From positions 2,976,001 through 3,040,000 of the forward strand of contig CP137318.1 in the NCBI GenBank assembly GCA_033182465.1: a stretch of DNA of 64,000 bases, read 5' to 3'. Position 1 is the stretch's first letter. Each line of letters begins with the position of its first letter. Shown here piece by piece: positions 10,751 through 23,130 of this stretch. A program made the position numbers and the translations under genes. Source of the DNA: Sanghuangporus weigelae (lineage: Eukaryota; Basidiomycota; Agaricomycetes; Hymenochaetales; Hymenochaetaceae). Below the pieces are notes generated by a model. The model saw nothing but the letters and a program-made list of their open reading frames with translations, searched no databases and was not told where the DNA came from.

Positions 10751-12877
10751 ATGGAAGCTTTTCAGCTCCTATCTCGTGGGGGTGTCTTCGACAAGAAACG
10801 GTTCAAGGGTGATGTCCAATTGTTCAATGTATGCCTGATAATTTGCTCTTATCCTTCGAATTGTTGATTGTTCCTCACTGATGACTGTATTGACAGGAGA
10901 AAAGAACATCAGACGTGAATGCTACGAAGGGGCCTGCTGCCGAGTTACCTCCAGAGTTGGACTTCTTCAGATACACGCAAGGTGGTGCATCGAAGAGAAC
11001 GGCACCTCAGCTGGTCGCAGATCATACCGATGAGGAGAGGGAATCGAAAAGAAAGCGCACTAGGCCAGATATTGATCAGAAAGAGGAAGGTCCAATTCAG
11101 CTCCGGCACCGCGTAACAACCAAGGGAAATACTGTTCCCGATCCAGTCGAGTCTTTGGACGTCTTGAAGGAAAAATACGGAGTTCCATCCCGTATAATGC
11201 AGAATTTAAACGAGTACGGTTATACGTCACTTACGCCGATACAGTCTTATGCTGCTCCGATTTTGCTTCAGGTGTGTTATCCCAATTGGTTGCTTTTTCC
11301 CTACTTAGATTGTCATAGGGTCGCGATTTGGCCGCCATCTCGCCGACGGGAACAGGGAAAACACTTTCGTATCTCATACCAATGATGACTTCGCTGAAGT
11401 CGCCTATATCTGACTCAAAGCAAGATACGGGCTTGGGGGTCCGTGCTATCATCCTCGCTCCAACAAGAGAGTTGGCGCATCAAATACATAATGAATGCAT
11501 GAAGCTAGCGCAAGGAAGGAAATGGAGGATAGTTCTGCTTAGTAAAGCGACTGGCAGCACTCTCGCGAACAAGTCGGTCGGTGATAAAGTTGGTTCGTAC
11601 GATGCGTTATGTCTCTGTCGATGGTGTTTCTCACCTGCATCAGATATCATTGTCTCCACTCCTCTGAGACTCGTAGACTTGCTGCAACAAGGCCATTTTA
11701 GTTTGGACAAGTATGTTGCACCTGAGTGGACTGTACAATGACGAAGTTGATGGTTGTGTATTCCAGCGTTCGACATCTAATACTTGATGAAGCAGACAGA
11801 TTGCTAGACTCCGAATTCTTATCCCAGACACAGGAGCTACTATCTGCTTGCACACACGACCGTGTACAAAAAGCTGCTTTCAGCGCCACTTTACCTGCAG
11901 CCGCCGAGAAAATTGCCATGGATGCCATGAAAGATCCGATACGTGTTGTCGTTGGCTTGAAGTACCTGTCTTGCTTCGCTCTAGTGTCCCTTTCACTGAT
12001 TGTGCTTATTTCCAGAGATACCCCCCTACCCTCTATCTCGCAAAAGTTGGTCTATGTTGCGGATGAATCTTCGAAACTCCCAACACTCTTACAACATCTT
12101 GCAAATCCTTACTCTCCCCCTATTATGATATTCACATCCACCCAACCCCGCGCTTCATCACTTGCCGAACAGCTGATATTCAACAATGCGCAAAATGTCG
12201 ACTGTCTGCATGCAGGCATGACAAATAAGGAACGGCAAGACACTGCATTACGAATGAAAAGAGGAGAGTGCTGGATCTTGATTTCTACGGAGATCATGGC
12301 TCGTGGCATGGACTTCAAGGGTGTTCAGGGCGTGATCAATTTTGATTTTCCCACGAGTTTGCAAAGCTACATCCACAGGATAGGTACGTTGGTCCATCAT
12401 GATATCCGCATTGATCAGACATAATCGAGCCTGATAGGACGTACCGGACGAGCTGGTCGAGAGGGAACAGCAATTACCTATTTTACTGAAGAGGATGCTC
12501 CTTTTCTGAAGCCGTGAGTTCAGTCTTTATTGTGTAAGCTTTACTAACTGGATGTTTTGAATATCCTAGTATTGCAAACGTGATGCTGCAGTCAGGATCC
12601 ACCGTCCCCGAGTGGATCTTAAAGTTACCCAAGCCGTCCAAAATGAAACGGCGTGCAATGGGCAAAGTCCGAAGAGGTGAAACAGTCACAAAAGATGATC
12701 GTATTGGAAAACGTGAGGCCAAAAGAAAGAGGTGTGTCCATTCTATGAAAATGCAGTTGCCTGGATTAGCTCACCAAGTGACGTCGAAAATCCAGACAAA
12801 TGGTTGAAGCTTCAAAAAGACGCAAGGCAAAGTTAACTGTCAAGCGTTCAGAGGAGAATGTGGAGGGTGCTAATTAG
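10751..12877 (+). CDS. ROK1: ATP-dependent RNA helicase ROK1 (DDX52), 40S ribosome biogenesis
   Basis: This DEAD-box helicase acts in the nucleolus in early 18S rRNA processing. The N terminus [18 protein letters not shown] is the hallmark of Rok1. A charged region (KRKRTRPD) follows, then the Q motif [14 protein letters not shown]. Motif I is [14 protein letters not shown], Ia is [10 protein letters not shown], motif II is DEAD ([12 protein letters not shown]), and III is SAT ([11 protein letters not shown]). The C-terminal RecA domain has [14 protein letters not shown] and [13 protein letters not shown]. The basic tail was placed by splicing at 12731/12805, giving [16 protein letters not shown] and ending EENVEGAN. 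At least seven introns; one of about 100 nt lies between 11580 and 11645. The upstream gene is divergent, and the PRELI gene downstream is in the same direction. Confidence 0.94.
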
Positions 12878-13181
12878 GCGACTGGAAAATTGTATTGTTA
12901 CTTTCCTGTACAGTAATATTGATAGTATAGTAGCTCTAAGCTCTGCATGTACTTTAGACATAGACATCAATCGTGTCGTGTCACTGTCAGTCAGCCTCGC
13001 GCTATAATTGGTCAGGATACACGTGACCTTCGTCGGATCGAATCGGATTTAGTTTTGGAAAAAGTCCTGTTCGTTCTGAGCAAGGCCTCTCACTCCACAC
13101 CGCAACTACGCCGTCGTTGGTCGTGCGACTCTGCGGGTCACTTTCGTTTCGACACTTTACGTTCTTTGACGACTAGCAACG
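12878..13181. other. Intergenic: ROK1 3' flank and promoter of the Ups2-like gene
   Basis: 304 bases. An open frame crosses it but has no recognisable protein character and overlaps the first exon of the next gene out of frame. No RNA gene or repeat seen. Confidence 0.4.
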
Positions 13182-13886
13182 ATGCACTATTTTTCTCAAA
13201 TTTTCAGCTACAGGTACGGTTCTCTTCAGTCGGATTAGCGAAACGAAGACTCAACTTCTCCTGTAGTCATCCGTGGTCTCACGTAGTGATTGGTACGTTC
13301 CTCCCGCTCTTCTCGCTCTTCGTTTCTGACCTATCAGTCTATAGGGATGTGGCAGAAGTATCCTAATCCTCACTGCTCGCATGTGCTCAGCGTAGATGTG
13401 ATTGATCGCTCGGTGGACCCGAATACTGGCATTGTTCGCACGGAGCGAATCATGGGTTGCAAACAGAAGGCCCCGACATGGATTTTGAAGGTGATTTAAC
13501 TTTTGCTCATTTTAACGATACGTGATTTAACGTTGCCGAAGCTTCTTGGAGGTTCTGAGGACGCTTTTGTGCGAGAAGTGTCTTTCGTGGACCCAGCATC
13601 ACAGACCTGCACGATTACTTCCGTGAATCTGTCGCTGTCGCAATTCGCGACATGTTATGAGCGCATTCAATATACTCCTTCGGCTTCCGAACCTCGAAAT
13701 CAAACAGTTTTTTCTCAGACTGCGGAGATTCAAGCACGAATGGCGTTGTGGAGAAATGCGTCGGACAGACTAGAAAAATGGCTTGCGGAACGTTTTGAGC
13801 AGAACGCACAGAAAGGGAAGCTTGGATTTTCGGATGTCCTGAGGACTCTATGGGATGGCAAAGACCAGCAAATGGCCTTGCAGTAG
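13182..13886 (+). CDS. PRELI/MSF1-domain protein, Ups2/PRELID3-like mitochondrial phospholipid transfer protein
   Basis: This is a small intermembrane-space lipid carrier. Its closest recognised relatives are Ups2/Ups3 and animal PRELID3 (SLMO), which move phosphatidylserine between mitochondrial membranes with Mdm35. Splicing of exons 13182-13213, 13267-13292 and 13345 onward gives MHYFSQIFSYSHPWSHVVIG then MWQKYPNPHCSHV, the PRELI opening. Next come VDPNTGIVRTERIMG and WILKLLGG (across another intron), then VNLSLSQFATCYERIQY. The end is LRTLWDGKDQQMALQ. The length, about 190 residues, fits the family. The second exon is only 26 nt. A second PRELI gene lies at 35.4 kb. The Ups2 rather than Ups3 assignment is open. 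Confidence 0.85.
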
Positions 13887-14405
13887 ATTGATTCTGTTTT
13901 CCATATTCTGCATCGTTTTAGACAGTTTGTCTTCAAAAGTTGGCCAGTGTCCTCCAGATCAGGAACTTGAAAGGTCTTTTAGTTTTGCTCTCGCATAGCG
14001 ATCCATTGCGTATGGGCCGTAGAGTTTATCTTATATACCTTTATTATAGCATTTGTACTACAATCATTGCAAACCATGTTGTTTTTCTCCTTCTCCATAC
14101 GCAGATTTTGTATAATGTGCGTGACGCATTATGTAAGGCGTGTTTTTTTGGAATAGTTTTCCGGCGCCTGTCATCCAGAGTGTTCAAGCATTCGCGACAA
14201 CGACGTAAAAGACGAAAACTGAGGTGCTGTTTCCGCCTCGCTCGAGCTGCACAGTAACATTCGTATGAGATTTTACCCATTACCTGCGGCTCGTCTTCTT
14301 GATCGTCCGGTTTGCCCCCATATATTCCGACTTACAAGCGTCTGACGAGTGGAGCAAAAGCTGACAGGACACTACGCATCTTGCTCTCGGTAATCCGTAC
14401 CAGTG
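13887..14405. other. Intergenic: 3' flank of the Ups2-like gene and TFC3 promoter
   Basis: 519 bases. Open frames of roughly 80-105 codons occur on both strands near 13940-14280, but neither shows splice borders or a recognisable protein. The part just before TFC3 is GC-balanced without a TATA box. Nothing else was seen. Confidence 0.4.
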
Positions 14406-17400
14406 ATGGACGAGCTACTCCAACATTGCCTTCAAGAACTTGCTTTTGATGGAGATTTGGGTACGTGCCGATTAATGTAGAGTAGAGAAATGCATGTCAA
14501 TTTCGGTTATGCAAGGGGCCCTGGTGTTCGATTCCTGCTCCAGCCACCCGTTACTTTCATCGCATCCTATAGTCCGGCCTTCTTTCAGTTCTATGCCGTT
14601 TGATATTATTCTGTATGTGAGGGGCAATGCATTGATCTAAAGTCGTTTGTTCCGGTAGGTTGCAATGTTTCTCGGCTTCGCGACTTTGTCGGCGATTTTT
14701 ATTCGTCCCGCATATCTATGCACCAGAATCTGGACGATTCCTATCATACCTTTGTTTGGTCACTTGTAGCGCAGCATCCTTCTGTCCGGATAGGGCTGTT
14801 TCCTCTGGGACAAACGGCCGACATATACATCCCTCCCCAGCCGAGAGTTTCCAAGCAGGGCAAAAATAGGCAAGACGATGTACAGACGGATGGTTCGATA
14901 GCTGGGGCTTTGGACTTGATTCCGAATGCAAGTCATTTCCCCCTACACGAATTGGTTAGAATCTATGGCGATCGCCTCAGGATCGCGCTTGATTCGGAGA
15001 CATGTTTTGAAGCCGTTACCGGCTCGCATGCAAGGGTAAGTTTGATATCTGATACATTCTGAAATACATGATCACCCTAATTTCCAATTTCTACAGCCTG
15101 CCAAATTAACACCGATGGTCTATGCTGCCTTGCAGATAATAGCTCGATCTCGTGAAACAGGTGTCAGTGTTCTGGATATTGGAAAAACCACCGGATATGA
15201 CCAGAAAACCTGTTTCTACGTCGTGAAGCAACTCCTTGACTTGGATCTCATGTATGTCGTTCTACTTATGAATTTGATTACGATGTTCAAGTGGTACCTT
15301 ATGCAGCGTAAAGCTCAGGCGTGGTGGAAACAGCCAAAATTTCTGCGTGCATAAATACTTTTTCGACAGGAGCCCCGTGTGGAGACACGTTCGCGAAGAG
15401 GAAAATCGTGCCAGTGGAGAGGCGATAGAGAATGCGAGGGACGGAGGTGAAAATGGCTTTGAATCAGAATCTTTCGAGTTCCCACAATTTGATCCCATTG
15501 ATACTCGTCATTTGACGAGTCTTACTATTTTGCGTCAACGGCTCATTAAGCTGCTCAAGCATTCTCCGGAAGGTATTCAACCGTACACCAACATATCGGT
15601 TAAAATAGTGAGTGAACGCTTGCTCAAGACACTACGGAATTCTCATCACTAGGAAAAGGGTTTCTACCCGCGTTCGCGGACTGACAGGCGATTTTTCATC
15701 GTGCGGCTCAACGAGCTCATAAACGAAGGCACTGTCGAAAAGATCTTCGTGCCTAGTGCAAATCCAGATACGGTTCATAATAAACAAATTTATCTTCGCT
15801 TGCGGGCTTTTGGAAGCCCTCAGCCGTCAACTGTCGTGGAGAGCGCACAGAAGATAGCCGTTGACGACGAGATGCTAGACAACTTGATTATGGAAGGTCG
15901 GTACTCGATTAGCCATGGATATTCATGAGTTGAATCTCTCGAATAGACGAAAATGACCGAATCCAAGTAAAGACAACAAGGACACTTCATAGGCAGATTA
16001 TTGACTTACTTCAAGAGTCTTCATCAACTGGGGCCACACTCAATGTACGTTTGCGCCCGATGTATTCTTTTGAAATGATCACTGAACTTTGATCCAGGAG
16101 CTGAGCGATCGTCTCGGATCTTATGATAAGAAGACTTTGGAACTCCTTATTTCTCGCATGGAGCGCCAACCACCACCTCCTCATCTAGCGGACCTTAGTG
16201 TCGTTCAGCTTTCGGAGACACATGGGAGAGAGCGCCGACACCGATTCTTCATCTTTGAAGGCTACGCTAAGCTCGTCGCACGCGAAGGTCTTGAACAGCC
16301 ATCGACTCGGTACTCTGCCGAGGATTTGGTCAAAGCCGGAAACTTCATGCAAGATCTTGAAGATGATTTTTACGAGACTCACGACGATCTTCAAACGTTC
16401 TACGGGAGATGGAGCGGAGGACGAACTCATCGCTTCAGAATCTCAGCTAGTGAGGGCAATGAAGGTTCATCCAGTAAGATGGGTGGAACGAGTATGCAAG
16501 GTGATGCTGCGACAATTCGGGGTTCCTCTAAAAAGTCGGTAAATCCGGTTCAGGCAGATGGAACGAGGAAACGAGGCAGACCACCAAAAGACCCTGATGC
16601 CTCTGAAAAACGTGCACGCAAGAGAGCTAAAAACGAATCAGCGGAAGTTATTTCGTCGGAATCGAAAGATCAAAGCACTTCTGTCGAAGCCGTTGTCTTT
16701 ACCTCTGGAGGACCTGGGGTCACAAATCGGAAGAATAAAGTTGGGAATATTGGATCAGATGTAGTAAGTCCTTTAGTGGAGTCTGAAGTTTGACTCTGGT
16801 ATCTAACTGATGTGTTTCAGACGCCGAAACGAAAGCGAGGTCGCCCACCAAAGAAGACCCATCTAGATGTTACAGATCAGTCTTTCGTAGGAAATGCCTT
16901 GGAACCCGAAGGTCCATCCGATCTGCAACGCGCTCAAACTACAGAAGTGGCTAGCTTCAATGTACAGAGTCCAAAGCATCCTAGTTCGTCTATAGTGGAA
17001 GCCGTTGTCGAGCCCATTCGTCTGCGTAGTAGTGACGAGGAGGCTACGCCATTCGTAGTTACTCCTCTTCATTCTCCTGGTTTAGCTTCGAGTCTGCTTA
17101 CCTCTGGTCAACATCGGACATCTCATGCAGCCTCATCAGTCACTGTAGATGCCCCGCATCCTTCTTCTGCAGACCCGCCTGCGCTGTCATCGTCGAATGG
17201 GATAGGTGTGTTGGGAATCTCTTCACGATCTGAGGTCACCAACGAACTTCGCGAGGAATTTACAAGAGTGATAGCGTCTTTAGCCGACCAGATAAATGAA
17301 TCGTTTTCATCTGGTTTGCTTACGGACAGAGCGGATGAAAACGTGGTAACGTAATTAGCCATCATCATCTTGATTAAAAGTAGCATCAATAACATTCTTA

Positions 17401-20400
17401 TCATTGTTGTTCAATCAGTGCCCGTCCTGGCCACTCCAGCTCTACCGCTGCCATTGTGGCTTCTGACAATAGCAAGTCCGGAAATGCGCAGGTTATTGAG
17501 GATAGCGAAGATGCAGAGAAGATAATGGGCACTATTGAAGACGAGGAAGCTGCATATGTGCATTCGGGATTACAGGAAACAGGCTGCAGCATAGAGTCTC
17601 CAGCGCACCATCTTGGGCCGCCGGAGGAGAGAAGTTCAAATGAAATCTCATTTGGCATGTCAGGGCCTCATCGCGAGCGCAAAATTAATCTGGCAGCAAT
17701 GAGACGAGAAAACGAGCTAGTTCAATTGATCGAGAATGACGGGGGCATTCTTAACACATCAACAACAGACTTCCTTACGGCACACATGAAACTAATCGAA
17801 GCCATCGTAAGGGCTGGTGACGCTGCTAGTGCTCCAGTCGGGTCCAGAAGCGATCGACGAACTTTGAATTATACCCTTGACAAGCTGGAGGCGAATGGTC
17901 GGATAAAGTTGATCACTACAAATCTTCCCTCCGCAATAGGTGGCGTTCGCAATGCTAAGATTGCATATCTACCATCAATCTCCGTGGATCGCTTACGAGA
18001 CTGGCTTTCTCTTCAAAGCCGTGGGGAGACAAACCTTCCAACTGCAACCAGGCAAGCTCGGGAGGAGATGGAGATGGATGCAACTAGCCCGATTAGCCTC
18101 GCCAAGCAATGGCTATTTGACAAAGACACACGGGAAATGTTCCAGGAGCGTTGGCACAGAAACCCGCAGCGGGTTGGAATTTTGTTCGGTCAATCGGACG
18201 ACGTTGTCCGTGAGGCAATGTTTATGGAGAGGCAGACTCTGTCGCAGCTGTACGGATATCTGACGGGAAAGGTAGCGCGTGCAAGGCAGTTACATCTATG
18301 CGCCATGGATCAGTTTGAACGCAGAGTCGAATCTCGTTTCGTTCAGTCTTTGGACGAGCGAATCGTCAACTTGGGTTTTTTCGAGAACGATATCACATTA
18401 GAGACGCACTGCGCATGTGTACCTGCCGTCACGTTAGTCCAGGACATCAAGAAAAGTTTTGAAACTGAAGATGGGCGTAGGAAACCTGTGAAGGATGTCC
18501 CTGACGATTGGAAGCAGGCACTCCAGGTTGGGAAAGCAGGGTCCCGCAATCGCATCTCAGACTTACTCGACTTTCTTTATTCATTGCGATTAGTTCGCCC
18601 TTTGAGGCGAATACGGCGTGACGGTGCACCTGAGATTCAGGATAGTACAATAAGCTCTGAATATTTCTCCTTCGAAGAAATGCCTTCTGATTGGGCGTCA
18701 AGGGTACCGCTTGTTCGACCGGAATATTGGCACTTTCGTGAGACTGCGCCTCTGCATCTCTTTGCTCTTCGGACAGACCCAACCCCGTTCTGGAAAGATG
18801 TATCTACCGCTTGTCGGATGGATGCTGAACGATATTGGGCAGAACTCAAGGCTTGTAGCTTGGATAAAGGTTACGCTGAGAAGGCTCCGCGAGATTTGTC
18901 GGCGGTTCTACTCTCAGATGGATCTTACAAAGGGGAGCAGCGCGTTGTGAAAGCGCTTAGGCGTACTGCCTCCTGGACTACCGAATACACGCTCTCTTGG
19001 TATCAGACCCAATATTTGAAGCGATCTGTCGACTATCGCAATGGCACCACGCCTCTTCAGGACCCGGAGGACGAGAAATCCCGTTTGCAGAAGATAAGCG
19101 ATGTCATCCATGCTCCGCTAGACGTTGTGCGCAGATATTATCTGTTGTCGCGCGAGACGATACTGGATGAGTTGAAGAGAAAACAACAACGAGAGGCCAA
19201 AGCAGAGTCAGAGAAGAAAGAGGCCGATACGAAGCTACTGTTCGCACGGAAAAAGCTCGAGGCCGTTAAAGGTCGGGAGACTGCTTGGGATGCCATGGTA
19301 CAAAAGGTCTACCCAGGACTTTTAAAGGGTGTAGCGGCATCGCGCTTGCGTAAACTTCGACAATCTTATATCGGAGGGAATGTCGTACAGGATAATCGTC
19401 ACTGGGAACTGCAAATTCAAGATGCTATCAAAGCGGCCGAAAAAATGCGCAGCAGCCGGAAGCTATTTACTAACGTCTCTCGTGCAAATCGGGGATTTAT
19501 CTTCCGAAATCAGTCGAATGCTGACTTCTCGCAACTTCCTCCTGCAGCTCAAGGCAAATCCGTGGAATCTCTTGTAAATATGCAGGAAAATTCAGTTATC
19601 GAAGAAGACGAGGCGGAAGGCAGTGAGGTTCGCAAGGGTAAGAAGGCTACTAGAGGTAAGCAATTTAGCCCACTTTCTTTTCTCCGACTTAGCAGCAGAC
19701 AAGGCGGAAAAGGGAAAAGCAAGGCGAAGCCACGGCGATCCCGGTTCCAGTGGAATGCAGACTACGATGAGCTGCTTCGTGATGCATACGTTATTTTGCG
19801 TGCACGTTGTCGTACGCATCACAGACTTGAATGGGCCGCAATAGATCAAATATTTCCGTCGGTTCCGAGAAATGGCGTTAGAGGACGATTGGCAATGCTA
19901 AGTAAACAGCCTGGCGCGGATGCATATTTGCAGCGTCTGGAAAACTGTTGGCATGAACTATGGGTTAAGAAGCGAGGCACACCTGAACTTCCGGACCCGA
20001 ATCCGAGGAATCCCATCGACTTCGATCTCAAAACACATTTGCAATACCTCCGAAAATGCGTGGACAAAAACGCAATGTAAGTCATTTCTTTCCCTTCGGT
20101 AATTCGGCTGTCCTCGAGCATTCATCGTAGACGTGTTGGTGTTTTCGCCATTGATGAGAACGAGTGCACTCCTTTGCCAGCAGATCCAAACAATATCTTG
20201 GCCGAATGGAATCTTGAAGAGCGGAAACCTGCACATTTGTGCTGGGAGTTTTTGTCTAACTCTGCGATGGCTGAGGAAGTCCGCGAAAAACTTTTTACAG
20301 ATGCCACGTTTGTCTTAGAGAGTGAAGAGTTGACTGATGAGGGTCTTCAGCCCGATTCTGTTGGCCTTGCAGAATCAGCTTTGAAGGTAGCTCTAAGACC

Positions 20401-21894
20401 ATCCTCTCGCTAGTATGCTCACAAATTTTCAGATGGTCATTGGCACACTTGATGAGTCCTATAGTGCAAATGACGCAGCAACTTTACTACACGATATAGG
20501 GAAAGAGGACATCAATACTGCTATAGACAATTTACTCTCTCGAAATATTTTCTCCAAACTCAATCGGAATCCCAACAAGCTTGTCCCAGGACGAACAATT
20601 AAAATCTCAGAAATGTATTCATTACTCTATCTTCTCCTGATTGAGCTGACAGAATACTTAATTAGGAATCAGAACGCTCTTGGAGGCCCAATTGCGAAAG
20701 ATACGTTCATTGATGCATTTCAACTCGAGGACTCTTATGAGACGGCGAAGGATGAGTGGCGCGAATGGCCGTTGACGTCAAGCGATGGTGACACAGTGGC
20801 TCTGCTTCAGCTAATTTCGGACCACCAGATTGAGATTGAGGTAGACACGTCTCACGCTCAGACGGCCCGCTCGACTCTCGAAGGGAATAGTAGGAAAGTC
20901 GGTGAGTAACATATTGTCAATTGCGATCTTGCATAGCTTGACTTGTTTCTCAGACGATGACGATATTGAGCTGTGCCTGCGCATGAAGCTTGGTAGCGTG
21001 ACTATGTCCAAAAATCGAGAGACGCCACTGGTCGATGAAGATCTAATGGAGAATGACGATGTGACTGATCACGGAAAAGCGGCTTCAGGCGATCAAGCTT
21101 GCTGTAGTATTCGATCAGACGGAGTCGTGGATTGTCTGAAATGTATTGAAGACTCTCGTGCACAGCTAAACAACTGGGCAGAAAGGGACAGGCAGATCGC
21201 TGAATCGATGTTACAACTTGCAGATAATAGTGAGAAGCGGGGTATCTCGATCGAGGAATTGAAGGTAAACAATGTAAGAACATTATAGTGAATGCAAACT
21301 GACATACGCCTTGACAGGACCATATGGACTACGTGAGTGGTGCCTTCGACAGCATCCTCCATAGTTTGCACACGCTCCGTGTGCCCCTTCTCTACTTGAC
21401 CGGGTACAATTCAACGATCGTCGTTTCCGCGAAGTATACAAATGCCTGGACAGTGACTCTCCCAGGCAGTTCCGCGCCCGTCTCCAGAATTTTGCCAAGG
21501 CGGTGGTTAGACCTGAACGGAAATCTTGTCAAAACGGTCTGGGAATCCGGCCTTCGGGCTGTCGTCGGGCTAATTCATCTCAGACCGGGTATATCCCAGG
21601 TGTGTCATCAGTGCCAGTGCATGCAGGGACGAAACTGAACTTGAAATCTTTTCTCTTTTTTTCGTATTTTTACTTGTGAAGGCCGAACTGCGTTGGCGAC
21701 TCAGAACGGTATACGACCGGCAGGAAGTTTTCGACTTGTTGAATCATCTGTTGGCGAACGGAACTTTGAAGATTTACTTCCGTGGGAGCTGGAAATCGGA
21801 GCAGACCGTATGCATTGAGGCTCTATCGAAGGAAGATGAAAAGGCTGTATTCTGGTCTGTTCGGCAGGATAAGCGGTGGTATCGTATGCCGTAA
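14406..21894 (+). CDS. TFC3: Transcription factor TFIIIC largest subunit, B-block binding (TFC3/tau138)
   Basis: This is the TFIIIC subunit that recognises the B box of tRNA genes and starts RNA polymerase III recruitment. The start MDELLQHCLQELAFDGDLG matches the family. A winged-helix B-block domain lies at about 15100-15260 (LTPMVYAALQIIARSRE, DIGKTTGYDQKTCFYVVKQ). Two AT-hooks follow, KRGRPPKD (about 16568) and KRKRGRPPKK (about 16827), the second at the start of a new exon. An 874-codon open exon (17456-20080) holds further winged-helix segments (LVQLIENDGGILNTSTTDFL), a basic coiled region and a SANT-like stretch (RFQWNADYDELLRDAYV). The end, 21676-21894, is KRWYRMP. About 2,000 residues are predicted. 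Intron 1 (14461-14658) is unusually long at 198 nt. The gene has about fifteen introns in total, mostly in its first and last thirds. Confidence 0.9.
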
Positions 21895-23130
21895 CTTATT
21901 CCTTTCATCAAAAGAAAATATTGCTCCTTGTAATAATAAGCGAATCCGAAGATGTATGTAATACTAGTAGCAATCAATTCAAAGCCGAGTGCCGGTCTAC
22001 TATCGGGTGATCCCTCTTGGAAAGGGATCCCTGTTGGAAATTCTCAGCTCTTGCTATATCCCTTAATCAATCCATGCCACAAAAAATTCAGCAAGTGTGT
22101 ACATAGTATAAACTACGGTTCCGAGTGAAAGAGTGATAGAAATGGTTCATTTAAATTAAAATAAACAGAAAAATGGAATTTTGTCACAGTGTTAGTCACC
22201 TCATAAGAGACGTTGCAAAACCATCTGTGCATTAGCTTTCTTCTGCTCAAACTTCACATATATGCTATTGAGTATGATGAGACCTTCTCTGATTTTTTTC
22301 AGGAGTGGGGGATGGCAGGCTGAATTAAAAGTGACAAAAGTGACAAGTCATGACCAAGTTTTCCAACAGGGATCCCCTCAAGTATTTCACCAAATAAAAT
22401 AGATATTTTTTCCCGAGAGGATAGGCCTAAACTAGCATCCAGTATGAGCTGCCATGTTTATTTTCATGTCATAATATTAGTGCTGCGTGTCTACAGAGCA
22501 GAATTTCCAACAGGGATCCTACAATAGTATGGTGTTCGTTCATCAGATACGCTTGCTGTGCTGAGAACAACACGAAGTGTGAGAGAAGAGGGTAGGTCTT
22601 GATTAGTACCCAATAGTGCCGAATAACATGGTTGTGAGCAACACCGCCTCTGAAATATCTAAGCGAAAAAGAGGAGATAAAAATCGTCGCGTCGATGGAA
22701 AAAGAAATCGAGTTGCGTTCATCTCGTCAAATCGACCGAACACATCTATAGTTTTCTTGGTAGTGGTACTAAAATACGTTAAAAATATAATTGATGACGG
22801 GGACGAAATGGCAACGAAGATGATTTCATAAGCGACGATCACGATCATCGCCGTTGGCAAGGCCGTTGTAGCGGTAGAAGTCGTCCTTGTTTTCTCTCGC
22901 CCACCTCCTCCCCTCCCTACTTCACCGGTGTCTGCTCATCGGCTGGGCCGTCGCAGCCCTTTATCCCTTCCTTCCAATCCTCTCTCTTCATCCTCTTTCG
23001 TATCACTTTCCGTTGACATTCGCCCTAGTGGCTCATATTGCCTCTCACTTCACTCATTCATCGTTCTGCACTTGAGGCATTTCTGTAGCATCTAGTTCAA
23101 TCTCTCCTTTCATTGTACAAGGCCGCAAAT
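21895..23130. other. 1.2-kb intergenic stretch with AT-rich repeat remnant and CT-rich promoter
   Basis: No gene is supported. The left half (about 21.95-22.6 kb) is AT-rich and holds the repeated 15-mer described separately. The right part (22.88-23.07 kb) is strongly pyrimidine-rich on the plus strand, as is common before basidiomycete genes, and probably forms the promoter and leader of the membrane protein starting at 23131. A weak open frame on the minus strand (22603-22860) has no recognisable product. Confidence 0.55.
22009..22520. repeat. Inverted-repeat element, possible non-autonomous DNA transposon (MITE-like)
   Basis: The 15-mer GATCCCTGTTGGAAA occurs at 22026-22040, and its exact reverse complement occurs at 22360-22374 and again at 22504-22518. 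A one-mismatch direct copy, GATCCCTCTTGGAAA, lies at 22009-22023, 17 bases before the first. The outer pair extends to 19 of 20 matching bases (22024-22043 against 22501-22520). The interior is AT-rich without an open frame. Inverted ends around about 500 bp of non-coding DNA suggest a MITE, with the inner copy marking a shorter or nested unit. No convincing target-site duplication was found, so the superfamily is unknown. Confidence 0.55.

Noticed and set aside
12947-13366. 139-codon plus-strand open frame
   Set aside because: It overlaps the first exons and introns of the Ups2-like gene in another frame and has no protein character.
13940-14280. Open frames of 78-105 codons on both strands after the Ups2-like gene
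   Set aside because: No recognisable domains, no splice context, and composition typical of random AT/GC-balanced DNA.
14500-14560. tRNA-like sequence ending TTCGATTCCTGCTCCAGCCA in TFC3 intron 1
   Set aside because: The T-loop motif is present, but the five-base stem around it does not pair and no matching acceptor or A box lies upstream. It is kept only as a B-box-like motif.
22603-22860. Minus-strand 85-codon open frame with hydrophobic start
   Set aside because: It overlaps an AT-rich promoter area, has no splice partners or known similarity, and most likely arises from T-rich sequence.
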